Below are positions 32,676 through 42,870 of a stretch of 64,000 nt of DNA, piece by piece. Below the pieces are notes generated by a model, which did not search any database, was not told the DNA's origin, and was given only the letters and a program-made list of their open reading frames with translations. This DNA comes from Tindallia magadiensis (GTDB lineage: Bacteria > Bacillota > Clostridia > Peptostreptococcales > Tindalliaceae): assembly GCF_900113635.1 (NCBI RefSeq), contig NZ_FOQA01000004.1, positions 186,001 to 250,000 of the forward strand, written 5' to 3'. The position numbers and the translations under genes were made by a program. Each line of letters begins with the position of its first letter. Positions within the stretch are counted from its first letter, which is position 1.

Positions 32676-35187
32676 ATAATACCTCTAGCCCAGTCATTAC
32701 TTCTTCCATCGCTGTCTGAAATTCTTTATAGTAAAGGTCCAGATGTTCCAATTGTTTTTTCAGCAGCATGCTTTCCAACTCAGTAGCCGCATGATACAAC
32801 CTTGTTGCACTAATATTCCCAGAGGTTCCTTTCACTTTATGCACCTGCACTTTCAACAAGGGGTGATCTTTCCTCTGATACGCAGCTTTTACTTCCTCAT
32901 TCATTTCTTTCCAATGTTTCCACGTATGCTTCAATATTTGCATAAACAGAGCTTCGTCGCCTAAAAATCTTTCAATGCCTTCGCTTAAAGAAATACCAGG
33001 GATGGTCTCGTTTAAGTATCCATCCCTTTTCTCTTCTACACTTTGCTCCTTGTCCCTTTTTTCTTTCTTTGCACTGACGACATTGTCACTGGTCCAATAA
33101 AGCAAGAGATCGAACAATTTTTGAGGATCAATAGGTTTTGTTAAATGATCATTCATCCCTGCCGCCAAGGTTTTTTGTCGATCCTGTTCCATCGCATCTG
33201 CTGTCATTGCAATCACTGGCAATTCTTCCTTTGATTTGGTATCTCTCATTTTTCGAACGGCTATTAACCCATTCATTTTATGCATGCGCAGATCCATTAA
33301 AACCGCATGGTATTCTTTTTCTTCCACCTTTTGAACAGCGATTTCTCCATCAGAAGCTACCTCTGTTTCTATTCCCCACTCCTTCATAATTCCTTTTGCT
33401 ACCAGTTGGTTCACTTCATCATCGTCTACCACCAAGATTCTCTTTCCTTTAAGCGGCGACTCTTCAGCAGTATCAGGTTCTGTTTGTGTTTTTTTTGCGG
33501 TTTTTCCATAAACAAGTTCTCCCGCTTCGGCCATCTTAAAGGTGATGGCACAGATAAAAGTACTCCCTACCCCCAATGCGCTTTTTACGGTTAATACTCC
33601 TCCCATTTGTTCTACCAGGTATCTGGAAATCGCCAAACCCAGACCAGTTCCACCGTAACGACGACTTGTCGTCACATCTGCTTGCTGATAAGGCTTAAAC
33701 AGGTTTTCTGCCTGATTTTTTGTCATTCCTATCCCCGTATCCGAAATGGTAAATACCATTTTTTCCTTCCCTTCTTCCAACAACCCTTCGGCCCGTACAT
33801 TTAAATTCACTTTCCCTTTTTCCGTAAATTTAATGGCATTACTTACCAAATTTGTTAAAATTTGCTCCAGACGAAAAGCATCGCCAGTTAGCATTACCGG
33901 CGTCCCAGCTTCTACCTCTACCAATAATGGTATCCCTTTCTCTTTTGCAGCTGTCATACTAACAACTTTCACCTGTTCCATCACATCTTCCAAGTTGAAC
34001 GATTGATTTTCCAATGTCATTTCTCCAGCTTCAATTTTTGAAAAATCTAAAATATCATTAATTAAATTCATCAAGGATTTAGAAACCGAATTGATCTTTT
34101 GTACATATTCATGATGCAAAGACACGTCCTTCTCTCTTTTTAACAGTAAATGTGTCAATCCAATAATGGCATTCATTGGGTTGCGGATTTCGTGGCTCAT
34201 ATTGGCTAAAAACCTTGACTTTGCTTCATTTGCTTTTTCTGCCTCTTCTTTAGCAATTTTTAATGCCAGTTCTGTCTCTTTCCTTTTTGTAATATCCACA
34301 AAAGTGCCAATAACCTTCATCACCTTACCATCTTTAATCACTGGTTCAGCCGTAGTTCGAATCCATATTTTTTCGCCATTCACTTTTGTGTAAGACAGCT
34401 CCATATCGTAGCCTTTCCCCTGGTTGCAACACTTCTTAAAAGCATCGGCAACTTTGGGTATATCGTCGCTTTCATACCCTTGCATGCTTTTTTCGATATG
34501 TTCCGGCGAGCCGGGCATCAATTCTCCTGGTACCATTCCATGGATCAGATAGGTTTCTTCTGTCCAATACATGGAGCTTTTTTCTAAATCCCATTCCCAG
34601 GCACCGGTTTTCGTTATTTTTTGAGAAGCTTTCAGCAAAGCTTCTCTTTTTTCTAATTCTTCTTCGGTTTTTTTTCTTTCCGTAATATCCAACACATACT
34701 CCAGCACCTGATAAATTTTGCCATCGGCATCGTAAATAGGGTGGGCATGCACTTCTACATCCTGAATACTACCATCCATATTTTTGTGCTTATGTTCTAG
34801 TTTTACCGCTTTCTTTTTATCCAACACTTCCAGCAACGCACATGGATGATCCTGTGGATCACATGGTTCCAGACAGTCATGAGTTAATTCATGACAAGTA
34901 ATCCCTTCTTTCGGAAGGGTAATCCTTTCTCCCATTGCCTTCTTATTTGCCAGTAAAACACGATAAGTATCTGCCTCAATCAGGTAAAAGGGATAATCTA
35001 GCCCATCTATAATATGATAAAACTGCTGCAATTGAGCGTTAACGGCTTTGGATCCATTAATCATTTCTTTTACCAGCTCAAGATAGGGCATTCCTGCCAA
35101 GGGATCCTCAAGGGATGTTTCAAGTCCCTTCAACTGTTCTTCCAGCTTTTCAATTTTATCTATCAACCTTTTTTCATTGTTCTCCAT
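32644..35187 (-). CDS. Hybrid sensor histidine kinase/response regulator with C-terminal Hpt
   Basis: About 847 residues, no membrane segment, so cytosolic. Order: short coiled coil, Cys-rich PAS (~60-170; 'CHELTHDCLEPCDPQDHPC'), second PAS (~190-310), HisKA ('SRFLANMSHEIRNPMNAIIG', ~340), HATPase ('NAIKFTEKGK', 'DTGIGM', 'GTGLGLAIS'), receiver (~590-705; 'AVLMDLRMHKMNGL'), and Hpt (~755-845; His in 'LKVQVHKVKGTSGNI'). All modules of a phosphorelay are present in one chain. ATG 35187 after GGATGGAGG is preferred; ATG 35217 is possible. No dedicated output regulator is adjacent. Confidence 0.9.
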   Translation of the reverse strand: MENNEKRLIDKIEKLEEQLKGLETSLEDPLAGMPYLELVKEMINGSKAVNAQLQQFYHIIDGLDYPFYLIEADTYRVLLANKKAMGERITLPKEGITCHELTHDCLEPCDPQDHPCALLEVLDKKKAVKLEHKHKNMDGSIQDVEVHAHPIYDADGKIYQVLEYVLDITERKKTEEELEKREALLKASQKITKTGAWEWDLEKSSMYWTEETYLIHGMVPGELMPGSPEHIEKSMQGYESDDIPKVADAFKKCCNQGKGYDMELSYTKVNGEKIWIRTTAEPVIKDGKVMKVIGTFVDITKRKETELALKIAKEEAEKANEAKSRFLANMSHEIRNPMNAIIGLTHLLLKREKDVSLHHEYVQKINSVSKSLMNLINDILDFSKIEAGEMTLENQSFNLEDVMEQVKVVSMTAAKEKGIPLLVEVEAGTPVMLTGDAFRLEQILTNLVSNAIKFTEKGKVNLNVRAEGLLEEGKEKMVFTISDTGIGMTKNQAENLFKPYQQADVTTSRRYGGTGLGLAISRYLVEQMGGVLTVKSALGVGSTFICAITFKMAEAGELVYGKTAKKTQTEPDTAEESPLKGKRILVVDDDEVNQLVAKGIMKEWGIETEVASDGEIAVQKVEEKEYHAVLMDLRMHKMNGLIAVRKMRDTKSKEELPVIAMTADAMEQDRQKTLAAGMNDHLTKPIDPQKLFDLLLYWTSDNVVSAKKEKRDKEQSVEEKRDGYLNETIPGISLSEGIERFLGDEALFMQILKHTWKHWKEMNEEVKAAYQRKDHPLLKVQVHKVKGTSGNISATRLYHAATELESMLLKKQLEHLDLYYKEFQTAMEEVMTGLEVLFKNQHSENEE

Positions 35188-35217
35188 CATAAGCCTCCAT
35201 CCATCCTGTTTTTTCAT

Positions 35218-35525
35218 ATTTTCAGCTTGCTCTTCTTTATCTTCTTTCCATAAACATCTTCCCCAGCAATGCTTTTCTTTATCATTTATCCAGCGACTAC
35301 CACCACTAAAAATCCCTTTCTTCTATAAGAGAGAGATAAGCAATGCTGTCCCTCCATAAACAACCTATATATGCCAATCAAATAATATATGAGGTTACCA
35401 CTTATGGATAACACATTATGGATGGCTCATTCTATTTTTTCTCTTTTCCTTGTCGCTTTCCTCTGCTATAGTAGTAGTATCGGGCTATTTCAAAACGAAC
35501 TTTAACGAACCATAAGGAGATTCCT
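35218..35525. other. Divergent promoter region between hybrid kinase and EamA transporter
   Basis: About 310 bp without a gene. It must carry both promoters, but no hexamer pair stands out and no tandem TGTTTAG repeats occur here. Confidence 0.5.
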
Positions 35526-36440
35526 ATGAATTCATTAAACATGAAACAAAAAAAATATTTAGCTGACGCAAGCTTACTTTTTGTAGCTTTTGCATGGGGT
35601 GGAGGCTTTGTTGCTGTTAAAGACGCATTAAACAGCTTAACACCTATGTATTTAATGGCTTTTCGCTTTACACTGGCCGCTATTGTTGTCTATGTTTCTT
35701 TACACCGATGGATTGGAAAAATTTCCAGCCAAGAACTTCGAAATAGTTCGGTTGTCGGAACTATCCTATTTTTGGCTTTTGCTGCTCAGACCGTTGGTTT
35801 GCAATATACCACCGCTTCTAAACAGGGGTTTTTAACCGCCACCTACGTCGTAATGGTCCCTTTCCTTTACTGGATGCTATATAAAAAAAGACCTCCTTTG
35901 AAGGTATTCATCGGAAGTTTTTTAACATTAGTTGGAATTGGCTTTATCGGTCTGGACGCTACCCTTTCTCTCAACAAAGGCGATTGGTTAACCTTGCTTT
36001 GCGCCCTCTTTTTTGCAATGCATATTTTATCCATTGAATATTATACTAAAACCATTCATGTTTTCAAAGTTGCTTTTATTCAGATTTCAGTAGCCGCCCT
36101 GTGGTTTATTGGAGCCGCTCTTATTTTTGAACCTATGCCCGGATCCCTGTCTGCTCGTGCCTGGGTTGCTATTGTTTACATGGCGGTTGTTTCGACCTTT
36201 GGTTGTTTTACTGTTCAAACCGTTGCACAAAAACACACTACCTCATCACACGCTTCTATTATCATGTCTCTCGAGTCTGTTTTTGCAGCTATTTTAGGTG
36301 TTTGGCTGTTACAAGAGGAAATGACCATGGCGATGTTCTTTGGATGTGCCCTTATTTTCATCGCTATTCTAATGGTTGAGGTAAATCTCAAAAAATCACT
36401 TCCCGAACCAAAGACCTTCGGCATGGAAGCTGATCGTTAA
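35526..36440 (+). CDS. EamA/DMT-family transporter
   Basis: A 304-residue protein with ten predicted helices in two EamA repeats ('FVAFAWGGGFVAVKDAL' start; 'SLESVFAAILGVWLLQEEMT' in the second repeat). Drug/metabolite exporters of this family move amino acids, purines or other small molecules. ATG 35526 follows AAGGAGA. Convergent with the CheY-like gene, 18 bp between stops. Confidence 0.88.
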   Translation: MNSLNMKQKKYLADASLLFVAFAWGGGFVAVKDALNSLTPMYLMAFRFTLAAIVVYVSLHRWIGKISSQELRNSSVVGTILFLAFAAQTVGLQYTTASKQGFLTATYVVMVPFLYWMLYKKRPPLKVFIGSFLTLVGIGFIGLDATLSLNKGDWLTLLCALFFAMHILSIEYYTKTIHVFKVAFIQISVAALWFIGAALIFEPMPGSLSARAWVAIVYMAVVSTFGCFTVQTVAQKHTTSSHASIIMSLESVFAAILGVWLLQEEMTMAMFFGCALIFIAILMVEVNLKKSLPEPKTFGMEADR

Positions 36441-36458
36441 TTTTCTGCATACAGTTGC

Positions 36459-36809
36459 TCAGATGACTTGCATCACTTTTTTGATTGTCTCTTTTTCAAA
36501 AGGTTTTACAATAAAATTCACGGCTCCGCTCTTAATCGCTTGTACAATCATTGCTTTCTGACCCAACGCACTACAAACCACAATCTTAACAGATGGATTT
36601 TTTTCAATGAGCTTTGGAATAGCCGTCAATCCGTCCATCTCAGGCATTGTAATGTCCAAAAAAATGACATCCGGTTTCAAATCGGCACATTTTAGTATCG
36701 CCTTAAATCCATTTTCTGCTTCTCCAACTACTTCGTGCCCTATTTCTTCCAGGGTCATTCTTATTAACTTCCGAAGAACCGTTGCATCGTCTACAATTAA
36801 CACTCTCAT
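36459..36809 (-). CDS. Single-domain CheY-like response regulator
   Basis: A 116-residue stand-alone receiver: acidic pair 'VDDATVLRKL' (D7-D8), phospho-acceptor Asp in 'PDVIFLDITMPEMDG' (~52), Thr/Ser switch 'VVCSALGQ' (~80) and Lys in 'IVKPFEKE' (~102). It has no output domain, so it acts by protein contact, for example on the flagellar motor or in a relay. It lies 13 bp downstream of the Pr6Pr-type membrane gene and could receive phosphate from the nearby hybrid kinase; that link is inference. Confidence 0.92.
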   Translation of the reverse strand: MRVLIVDDATVLRKLIRMTLEEIGHEVVGEAENGFKAILKCADLKPDVIFLDITMPEMDGLTAIPKLIEKNPSVKIVVCSALGQKAMIVQAIKSGAVNFIVKPFEKETIKKVMQVI

Positions 36810-36822
36810 CCCTATTGCCCCT

Positions 36823-37533
36823 TTACTTACCTCCCTTTTGGGGAGATGTCAAGTTCCTTATCTTCACGTTTTTCCTCTTAAACAAGGTTTGTCGATTTAT
36901 GCATACACACAGGATACTGACAGCAATAAAACACATTATAATCATTTTCCCATAAACCATTATATAGCTTAATCCTTCTAAATGCCAATTAAGATATTCA
37001 TAGGGAAAGTTTCCTGTGACCTTTCCATAAGAAATTCCTATCACCAAATATCCCACAGGATAAAGCATCCAAAAGAAAATATGGTTAATGTTATAGGTTT
37101 GTCGCTTCTCCGTTATATACCAGTCCAATATATAGGCTGCCGGAATGATATAATGTGTAATACCATTAATGATAACACTCGGTCCCGTAACTGTATACGC
37201 ATTTCTAAGAAAAACATGATAAACTAAAAAGGTCATAAAAATATACACAACCAAGGCACCTCGAAATGTTCTAGGCACATAAGAAAATTCCAACTCTTTT
37301 TTGGGGGTTGTCCTATTGCTTGTCCTCTTTAATTCTAAAAATGCCCATAAAACAACTAATAAATTACTTTGATTCGTAAAAAGTCGAAAAACATGAACAA
37401 AAGCTTTTACAGGTCCATATTGATGATGCACCCCATTCATCATAAAAAAATAACTTAGAAGCAAGGTCAATGCTCCTAAAAGGGCATAAGACCACCTGAA
37501 AATTCTTAGCATTCTTTTTTTCTGCTCTGCCAT
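36823..37533 (-). CDS. Pr6Pr-family membrane protein
   Basis: A 236-residue protein with six transmembrane helices and the family's 'FTNQSNLLVVLWAFL' (helix 2) and 'HYIIPAAYILDW' (helix 4) conserved stretches. Function of the family is unknown. Shares a short intergenic gap with the CheY-like gene. Confidence 0.8.
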   Translation of the reverse strand: MAEQKKRMLRIFRWSYALLGALTLLLSYFFMMNGVHHQYGPVKAFVHVFRLFTNQSNLLVVLWAFLELKRTSNRTTPKKELEFSYVPRTFRGALVVYIFMTFLVYHVFLRNAYTVTGPSVIINGITHYIIPAAYILDWYITEKRQTYNINHIFFWMLYPVGYLVIGISYGKVTGNFPYEYLNWHLEGLSYIMVYGKMIIMCFIAVSILCVCINRQTLFKRKNVKIRNLTSPQKGGK

Positions 37534-37668
37534 TTACCTAATCCTTTCCATCAGAAGAAGTATCTTAAACAAGCAGCTATCCTAATCTACTATTTTATAT
37601 TTACCCCAAAAACGTCTCCTTACCTCTTGAAATCCAACAGAATCTAAGAAGTCCGTTTATGAAAACAG

Positions 37669-37704
37669 AAAAGCCCGAAAGCTTCTTCCGCTTTTCAGGC
37701 TTTT
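37669..37704 (-). terminator. Intrinsic terminator after aroD
   Basis: Stem of 14 bp with one bulge (37704-37690 and 37682-37669) with a U-rich downstream stretch on the minus strand. Confidence 0.78.
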
Positions 37705-37714
37705 CCAAGGAAAG

Positions 37715-38500
37715 TCATTTACTTTTTTTCATTTTATCATGTAATAGTTCAATAATTGGTCGTAGTTCTTTAACGGCAATTTGCCCCGGAGCAGACGTTT
37801 GAGCAGCAGCACCAAAGGTCAAGGCGGATCCAAAGATTTCTCCGGAAAGTCTGGTAATCAAACCAAGTCCTCCCATCGCCATCGTGATAAGAGGTCCCTT
37901 CTCATAGTCTTCTTTCATCCGTCTGGTTACTTCTTGCAAGGCTAATACGTCCGCAACACACGCCGGCATAACAGCTATTTTGGCAATGTCACCACCTAAA
38001 TCTATTGCTTTCAGCATTCGACGGATCATTTCTTCTACAGGTGGCGTTTTTTCAAAATCGTGATTGGAAATAATAAGAGCTACTTTGTTTCTTTTCCCTG
38101 CCTTCACCATATCTTCAACCAGCTCTGCATCACTGAACAGCTCCACATCCACCAGATCCACCTGGCCGGTTTCCATCACTGTTTCATTCAGCTTTTTGTA
38201 GTAATAAGGGGTTATTTCTTGATGACCACCTTCCTTCTTATTACGAAAAGTAAAAATGATCGGAAGTTCCGGTATTATTTCCCTAATTTTCGTTAACGTT
38301 ATGGTCACTCGTTCCAGGTCCATCACTTGCTGAAAAAAGTCCGCCCTCCATTCTACTAAGTCACAGGGCAGCCCTTTAATCGTTTTTGCCTCTTCCAACA
38401 ATTCCTCTTCATGGGTCCCCACCATAGGAACACAAAGTTTTGGAGCACCTTCACCAATCTTGACCCCTTTAACTTCCACCACGTTTTTCAACCGCCTCAT
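37715..38500 (-). CDS. aroD: Type I 3-dehydroquinate dehydratase
   Basis: About 261 residues; a class I (Schiff-base) dehydratase of the shikimate pathway. 'LVEWRADFF' (Glu/Arg, ~55), 'FTFRNKKEGG' (~88), catalytic His in 'IISNHDFEKTPP' (~147), Schiff-base Lys in 'DIAKIAVMP' (~175) and 'SALTFGAAAQTSAPGQ' (~232) are all seen. Start choice is uncertain: ATG 38500 has GGTGA five bases upstream; GTG 38509 and TTG 38491 are alternatives. Not in a shikimate operon here, so possibly a quinate/shikimate-linked or relocated copy. Confidence 0.9.
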   Translation of the reverse strand: MRRLKNVVEVKGVKIGEGAPKLCVPMVGTHEEELLEEAKTIKGLPCDLVEWRADFFQQVMDLERVTITLTKIREIIPELPIIFTFRNKKEGGHQEITPYYYKKLNETVMETGQVDLVDVELFSDAELVEDMVKAGKRNKVALIISNHDFEKTPPVEEMIRRMLKAIDLGGDIAKIAVMPACVADVLALQEVTRRMKEDYEKGPLITMAMGGLGLITRLSGEIFGSALTFGAAAQTSAPGQIAVKELRPIIELLHDKMKKSK

Positions 38501-38642
38501 CCCTTTCACCGTCCATCATTAACATTCATCAAGTCAAAATATTGGATTATTATATCATATTCTTTTGTTTCCTGAAAATATCTCATCATTCTTCTTTATT
38601 TTACTTCTATTGAACAACTCGCTTTTGATTAATTTTGATGGC

Positions 38643-40643
38643 TTATACCTTAAATAATTTAACAGTTTTTTCCATTTTACCGGCCATTTCAGCAAGCATT
38701 TCGCTGGCATTAGCAATTTCTTCCATAGACGCCGTTTGTCCTTCCACGGAGGCGGAAGCTTCTTCTGTTCCTGCAGCATTTTCTTCAGAAATTGCTGATA
38801 GGTTTTGCATAATGGTTACTAGTTGATCTTTGTTTTCTTCCATTACTAGACTAGAGGCCGTTAACTTTTTCACTAAATCACCAGCTCCTTCAACCGATTC
38901 AGCAATCTTAGAAAACTGTTCTTCTGTCTGTCTTTTGCTTCTATTCTCTGCCTCCACCGCCTGATCAATTTCTTTCATTGCTTGAACGGCTGTTTGTGAT
39001 TTGTCTTTTAACTCTTCGATAATTCCTTTGATTTCACCGGTAAAGGTGGTAGACTGCTCTGCCAGTTTTCGTATTTCTTCTGCTACAACCGCAAAACCTC
39101 GGCCGGCCTCTCCAGCTCTAGCTGCTTCAATGGCTGCATTAAGGGCAAGAAGATTGGTTTGATCGGCTATGTTTTGAATCATGCTGCTGGCACTGTCTAT
39201 TTTATCTGCACTGCTTTGATTGCTTTGCACTGCTTCGCCCATAACAGCAACATATTTTCCACTCTCTTCCATCAGATCTGAAAGTTCTTGTATCGCTTCA
39301 GCCCCTTTATCCTTTTGCCGTTGGATCTCTTCTGTAATTCCTTTCACCGCAAGTACATATTCGTTATTCTCAACTAACGAGTTTTCCATCACTTTTACGT
39401 TTTCTACGGCAGTTTCCACATCCCCTGCCTGCTCCGTTGCTCCTTTAGCTATTTCCTCAATGGTTTTAGCCACTTCTTGTGATGCCGTAGACGATTGTTG
39501 ACTAGTAGCTGTTAATTTTTCTGAAGAAGTAGCCAGTTCCTTAGAGTGACCTGTAATTTCTAAAATCAGTTTGGCGATACTTTCCTGCATTGTTGCCAAC
39601 GAGCGTGTCATATCTCCAATTTCATCTTTTCGTTTCAAATATTTAATTGCTTCACTTTTCTCATCATAAGTAAGATCATAATTTGCCAGTCGATCGATCA
39701 CCTGAGAAACACGCTTAACTGGTTTAACCGTTCTCTGAGCAATCACAATAGATAGCATCAAAACAACCAACATACCTGCAATTCCAACCATTAAATATTG
39801 ATTTCTAAGATCTGCTAAGGGTTGGTAAACTTCTTCTTCATCAATAACAATTCCCAAAGTCCAGCCAGTAGAAGGAACATCCTGGTAGAATAAAATTTTC
39901 TCCATACCTCCTTCGTGATAGTATTGAGTTCCTCTTTCTTGAGCCTGTGTACTTTGGTAGATTTCTGCAAAAAAAGAATGCTCGTTCAGGTTTGTATTCA
40001 CCAGATCTTCTGCTGGATGAGACATAACGGTACCATCATGAGCGATCAAAAGACCGTAACCTGATTCCCCGATTTCCACCTCGGCAATGGTTTCTGTTAA
40101 CGTTGCCAGATAAATATCACTAACAGCTGCACCGGCAAAACGCCCATTTTCATCAAAAAAAGGTGCTGTAGCCGAAACGGTATATTGTTCAGTATTCATA
40201 TCTCGGTATACTTCAGTAATAGTTGGTCTTCCTGCTTGTTTAGCTGCAATATACCAAGGCCTATCTGTCATATCATAATCGGCTGGCGGTACCCACCCGC
40301 TTCCTGTGATAAATGTACCGTTTGTAAAACCGAGGTAGTAATGTACCATATCCTCATCAAAACCTGTTGGCTTCAAGTAACCCGTTTCTAAAGGCTCTTC
40401 TAATAGTTTTTCCATTATGTAGGGGTTTTCTACCATACCAGCCACTGTCGCTACAGAAGCTACCTTTTGGCTTAACCAGTGTTCAACGTATTCTACCATC
40501 GCCTGTAATTCGGCTTCTCCATCTGCATAAACACTTTCCTCTAAAATTCTTCTAGTATTTACATAGCCAATCGTAGAAGTGATTGTAATAATAATTGCAA
40601 AAACAATCAAAAGTGTCATCGTTAACTTGCCTCTAAACTTCAT
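38643..40643 (-). CDS. Methyl-accepting chemotaxis protein with dCache sensor
   Basis: A 666-residue chemoreceptor: TM1 (~8-28), extracellular double-Cache domain (~35-280; '[24 protein letters not shown]' is typical of amine/amino-acid-binding Cache modules), TM2 (~285-305), HAMP, and cytoplasmic signalling domain with hairpin tip '[35 protein letters not shown]' style sequence (~510-545; quoted here only as landmark in pieces '[16 protein letters not shown]' and '[14 protein letters not shown]'). ATG 40643 follows CAGGAGGA. Its promoter carries the tandem TGTTTAG repeats shared with the neighbouring HD-GYP, kinase and ABC promoters. Confidence 0.93.
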   Translation of the reverse strand: MKFRGKLTMTLLIVFAIIITITSTIGYVNTRRILEESVYADGEAELQAMVEYVEHWLSQKVASVATVAGMVENPYIMEKLLEEPLETGYLKPTGFDEDMVHYYLGFTNGTFITGSGWVPPADYDMTDRPWYIAAKQAGRPTITEVYRDMNTEQYTVSATAPFFDENGRFAGAAVSDIYLATLTETIAEVEIGESGYGLLIAHDGTVMSHPAEDLVNTNLNEHSFFAEIYQSTQAQERGTQYYHEGGMEKILFYQDVPSTGWTLGIVIDEEEVYQPLADLRNQYLMVGIAGMLVVLMLSIVIAQRTVKPVKRVSQVIDRLANYDLTYDEKSEAIKYLKRKDEIGDMTRSLATMQESIAKLILEITGHSKELATSSEKLTATSQQSSTASQEVAKTIEEIAKGATEQAGDVETAVENVKVMENSLVENNEYVLAVKGITEEIQRQKDKGAEAIQELSDLMEESGKYVAVMGEAVQSNQSSADKIDSASSMIQNIADQTNLLALNAAIEAARAGEAGRGFAVVAEEIRKLAEQSTTFTGEIKGIIEELKDKSQTAVQAMKEIDQAVEAENRSKRQTEEQFSKIAESVEGAGDLVKKLTASSLVMEENKDQLVTIMQNLSAISEENAAGTEEASASVEGQTASMEEIANASEMLAEMAGKMEKTVKLFKV

Positions 40644-40759
40644 TAATGTTCCTCCTGTCCATTCGTGTGATCTTTCTCAACGTTTTTGCTGTTTCTTTTG
40701 CTCCTATATCAACGCAACCTACCGTCCTCCTTCATATTTTCTAACAATCCCAACTAAGC

Positions 40760-40793
40760 ATATTAGCATATGCCACTAAACAAAAACTAAACA
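40760..40793 (-). promoter_or_regulatory. Tandem-heptamer (SARP-type) promoter of the chemoreceptor gene
   Basis: On the minus strand TGTTTAG (40793-40787) and TGTTTAG (40782-40776) are spaced with an 11-bp period, then 10 bp, then the -10 hexamer TAATAT (40765-40760). No -35 hexamer is present where the repeats lie, as expected for activator-dependent promoters. It forms a mirror image with the promoter at 40837-40870. Confidence 0.82.
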
Positions 40794-40836
40794 AGAAAAG
40801 CTCGCTAACTCTATCAAACTGCCTACCTAAGAATCC

Positions 40837-40870
40837 TGTTTAGTTTTTGTTTAGTCTTATTTTATATAAT
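40837..40870 (+). promoter_or_regulatory. Tandem-heptamer (SARP-type) promoter of the HD-GYP gene
   Basis: TGTTTAG at 40837-40843 and 40848-40854 (11-bp period), ten bases, then a perfect TATAAT at 40865-40870. Start of transcription would fall near 40877, about 50 nt before the ATG at 40928. Confidence 0.85.
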
Positions 40871-40927
40871 GCTAATATTCGTCAATACGATGCCGTTCTT
40901 ATTCGCCATTTCAAAGGAGTTGGAACC

Positions 40928-42472
40928 ATGAACCAATGGGAGCAATCGATAAACAAATTAGAACAACATATGCCCAAATCTTTGTATGAAGATATTCAAA
41001 TATTACTGCAGGAAATCTCTCAAGTAGTAGACGTATCTTTTTCATCCTTATGGCTTTGCAGTCAAAATATGGCAAGGCTTCAATGTTATCAGTTATTAAC
41101 CTCTGATGGTAATACCCTTTCAAACAACTTATGCATTTCTTCAAATATGGCTCCTGGCTTTTTCCAAGAAATGGAAGAAACCAGTTTTTTGGAGATTTCC
41201 AGCGAAGAGTCAACCCATCCTTTCCGAACTATTTTGGAATCGTCACTTCATCATCACGTATCAACTATATTTGTCCATATTTTAAGAAGGCGTGGTGTCA
41301 TCTTGGGAGTTATCGCCAGTTCCAAAAAAACGACTTGTCATCCGTTAAACTGGACAAAAGAAGAGAAACTTACTGTCGGTTATATCGGTAAGTTGGCTAC
41401 CTTATCTTTCTGGCACCATCATCAAAAAGAAGTGAAACGACAACTCATACAAAAAGAACGAAGGCTGGAAACCCTGACAAAGAACATGAGTGATCTGATC
41501 ACTGAAGTAAGCCTAGATCTTCGCATTCTACAAACGACTCCTTCTAGCAGTGATATGCTGGGTTATCCGCCAGAAGAACGACTTGGACGTTCTATATTCG
41601 AGTTTGTCCACCCTAAGGACCAACAATCCTTAAAAGATACGCTTCAACGCATCCTGTTGGAGGGCGCCGAAATTACTAACACCTACAGAGTTCTTAATAG
41701 TTCTGGAGAGTATGTCTATCTGGAGTCTATCGGAAGGCGGAATATAGAATCATCTGGAAAGGTTGTAAGTATTATTTTCACCAGTCGAAATGTCACTGAA
41801 CGCGTTTTAGTAAATCAAAAGCTCAACAAAAGTTATCTGGAAGCAAAAAAAAATATCTACGGCTTTATCAATACCCTCGGATCCATTGTTGAAGCCAGAG
41901 ATCCTTATACCGCTGGACACCAGCAAAATGTAGCCTCTCTCGCTAAAGCAATAGGGAAAAAGATGGGTCTCAAGCAAAAAGAACTGGAAGGTCTTGAACT
42001 GGCCGCTCTTGTTCATGATATTGGAAAAATCTATATTCCAACGGAAATCTTATGTAAGCCCGGTAAGATAATGCCTATTGAATATAAAATGATTCAAGAA
42101 CATGCTTGTCATGGAAAAAAACTATTAGAGTCCGTCAGTAGTACTTGGCCTCTCGCTACCATTGTATCCCAGCATCATGAACGTATTGATGGATCGGGCT
42201 ATCCTCTTGGCTTAGCGAATAAAGACCTTTTGATCGAATCTAAAATTGTTGCCGTTGCTGATGTTTTTGATGCCATGGCTTCACATCGACCTTATCGACC
42301 TGCCTTGGGAACTGAAAAAGCTTTAGAGGAATTGATCTCAAAAGCAAACATTATTTATGACAAAGAGGTAGTTGATGCATTGGTATCAGTTGTTACAAAA
42401 GATTGCATCACAATTGAACAAGATGATCTGTCTATGATAAAACCACTGTCTACAGCCGTCAGCTATGGTTGA
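40928..42472 (+). CDS. HD-GYP phosphodiesterase with GAF and PAS domains
   Basis: About 514 residues, cytosolic. N-terminal GAF-like region (~20-170), PAS (~190-315; 'TPSSSDMLGYPPEERLGRSI') and HD-GYP (~330-500) with 'VHDIGKIYIPTEIL' (HD) and 'HHERIDGSGYPLGL' (GYP) fully conserved, predicting hydrolysis of cyclic di-GMP. ATG 40928 follows AAAGGAG; upstream in-frame codons from 40847 overlap the promoter and are not coding. It is divergent from the chemoreceptor and shares the same tandem-repeat promoter type. Confidence 0.92.
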   Translation: MNQWEQSINKLEQHMPKSLYEDIQILLQEISQVVDVSFSSLWLCSQNMARLQCYQLLTSDGNTLSNNLCISSNMAPGFFQEMEETSFLEISSEESTHPFRTILESSLHHHVSTIFVHILRRRGVILGVIASSKKTTCHPLNWTKEEKLTVGYIGKLATLSFWHHHQKEVKRQLIQKERRLETLTKNMSDLITEVSLDLRILQTTPSSSDMLGYPPEERLGRSIFEFVHPKDQQSLKDTLQRILLEGAEITNTYRVLNSSGEYVYLESIGRRNIESSGKVVSIIFTSRNVTERVLVNQKLNKSYLEAKKNIYGFINTLGSIVEARDPYTAGHQQNVASLAKAIGKKMGLKQKELEGLELAALVHDIGKIYIPTEILCKPGKIMPIEYKMIQEHACHGKKLLESVSSTWPLATIVSQHHERIDGSGYPLGLANKDLLIESKIVAVADVFDAMASHRPYRPALGTEKALEELISKANIIYDKEVVDALVSVVTKDCITIEQDDLSMIKPLSTAVSYG

Positions 42473-42604
42473 ATGTAAACTTATGCAATCATGTAGTAAA
42501 GCAATTATAGAAGCTATACGCCAAGCCTACTAACCTAACATTTTTCTCAAGCAATAAGGAAACCCGCTTACCAAATTTGCTTAACCACAGAAAGGTCGAC
42601 GTAA

Positions 42605-42766
42605 ATGAATACCAGTGTTTTGCTTAAATGTGTCGTGGAACTTCCAGGACTTACTATCGGTAAATTTTATAAAGGATGTAGTGAGGTTGATGAATTTTTT
42701 ATCGTCCTAAATGACGAAAGAAAAAAACGCCCCTATCCGAAAGAAGCGTTTCATCTTTACGTGTAA
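42605..42766 (+). CDS. Small hypothetical protein (53 residues)
   Basis: ATG 42605 follows GAAAGG and the frame encodes 53 residues beginning 'MNTSVLLKCVVELPGLTIGK' with 'DEFFIVLNDERKKRPYPKEA' near the end. The mix looks like a small beta-rich SH3-like fold ('PGLTIGKFYKG', 'DEFFIVLNDE') seen in short Firmicute proteins of unknown role. No membrane segment. The only gene-like stretch in the 400 bp after the HD-GYP gene. Confidence 0.6.
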   Translation: MNTSVLLKCVVELPGLTIGKFYKGCSEVDEFFIVLNDERKKRPYPKEAFHLYV

Positions 42767-42870
42767 TCTATTTTAAGACTTTTTTTGCGATAGATAAGCA
42801 TCGAAAAATAATCACAGCCAAAGGGTGTGGCTATTCTTTGAAACTTTTTATCAATTGAACCACTTATTCA

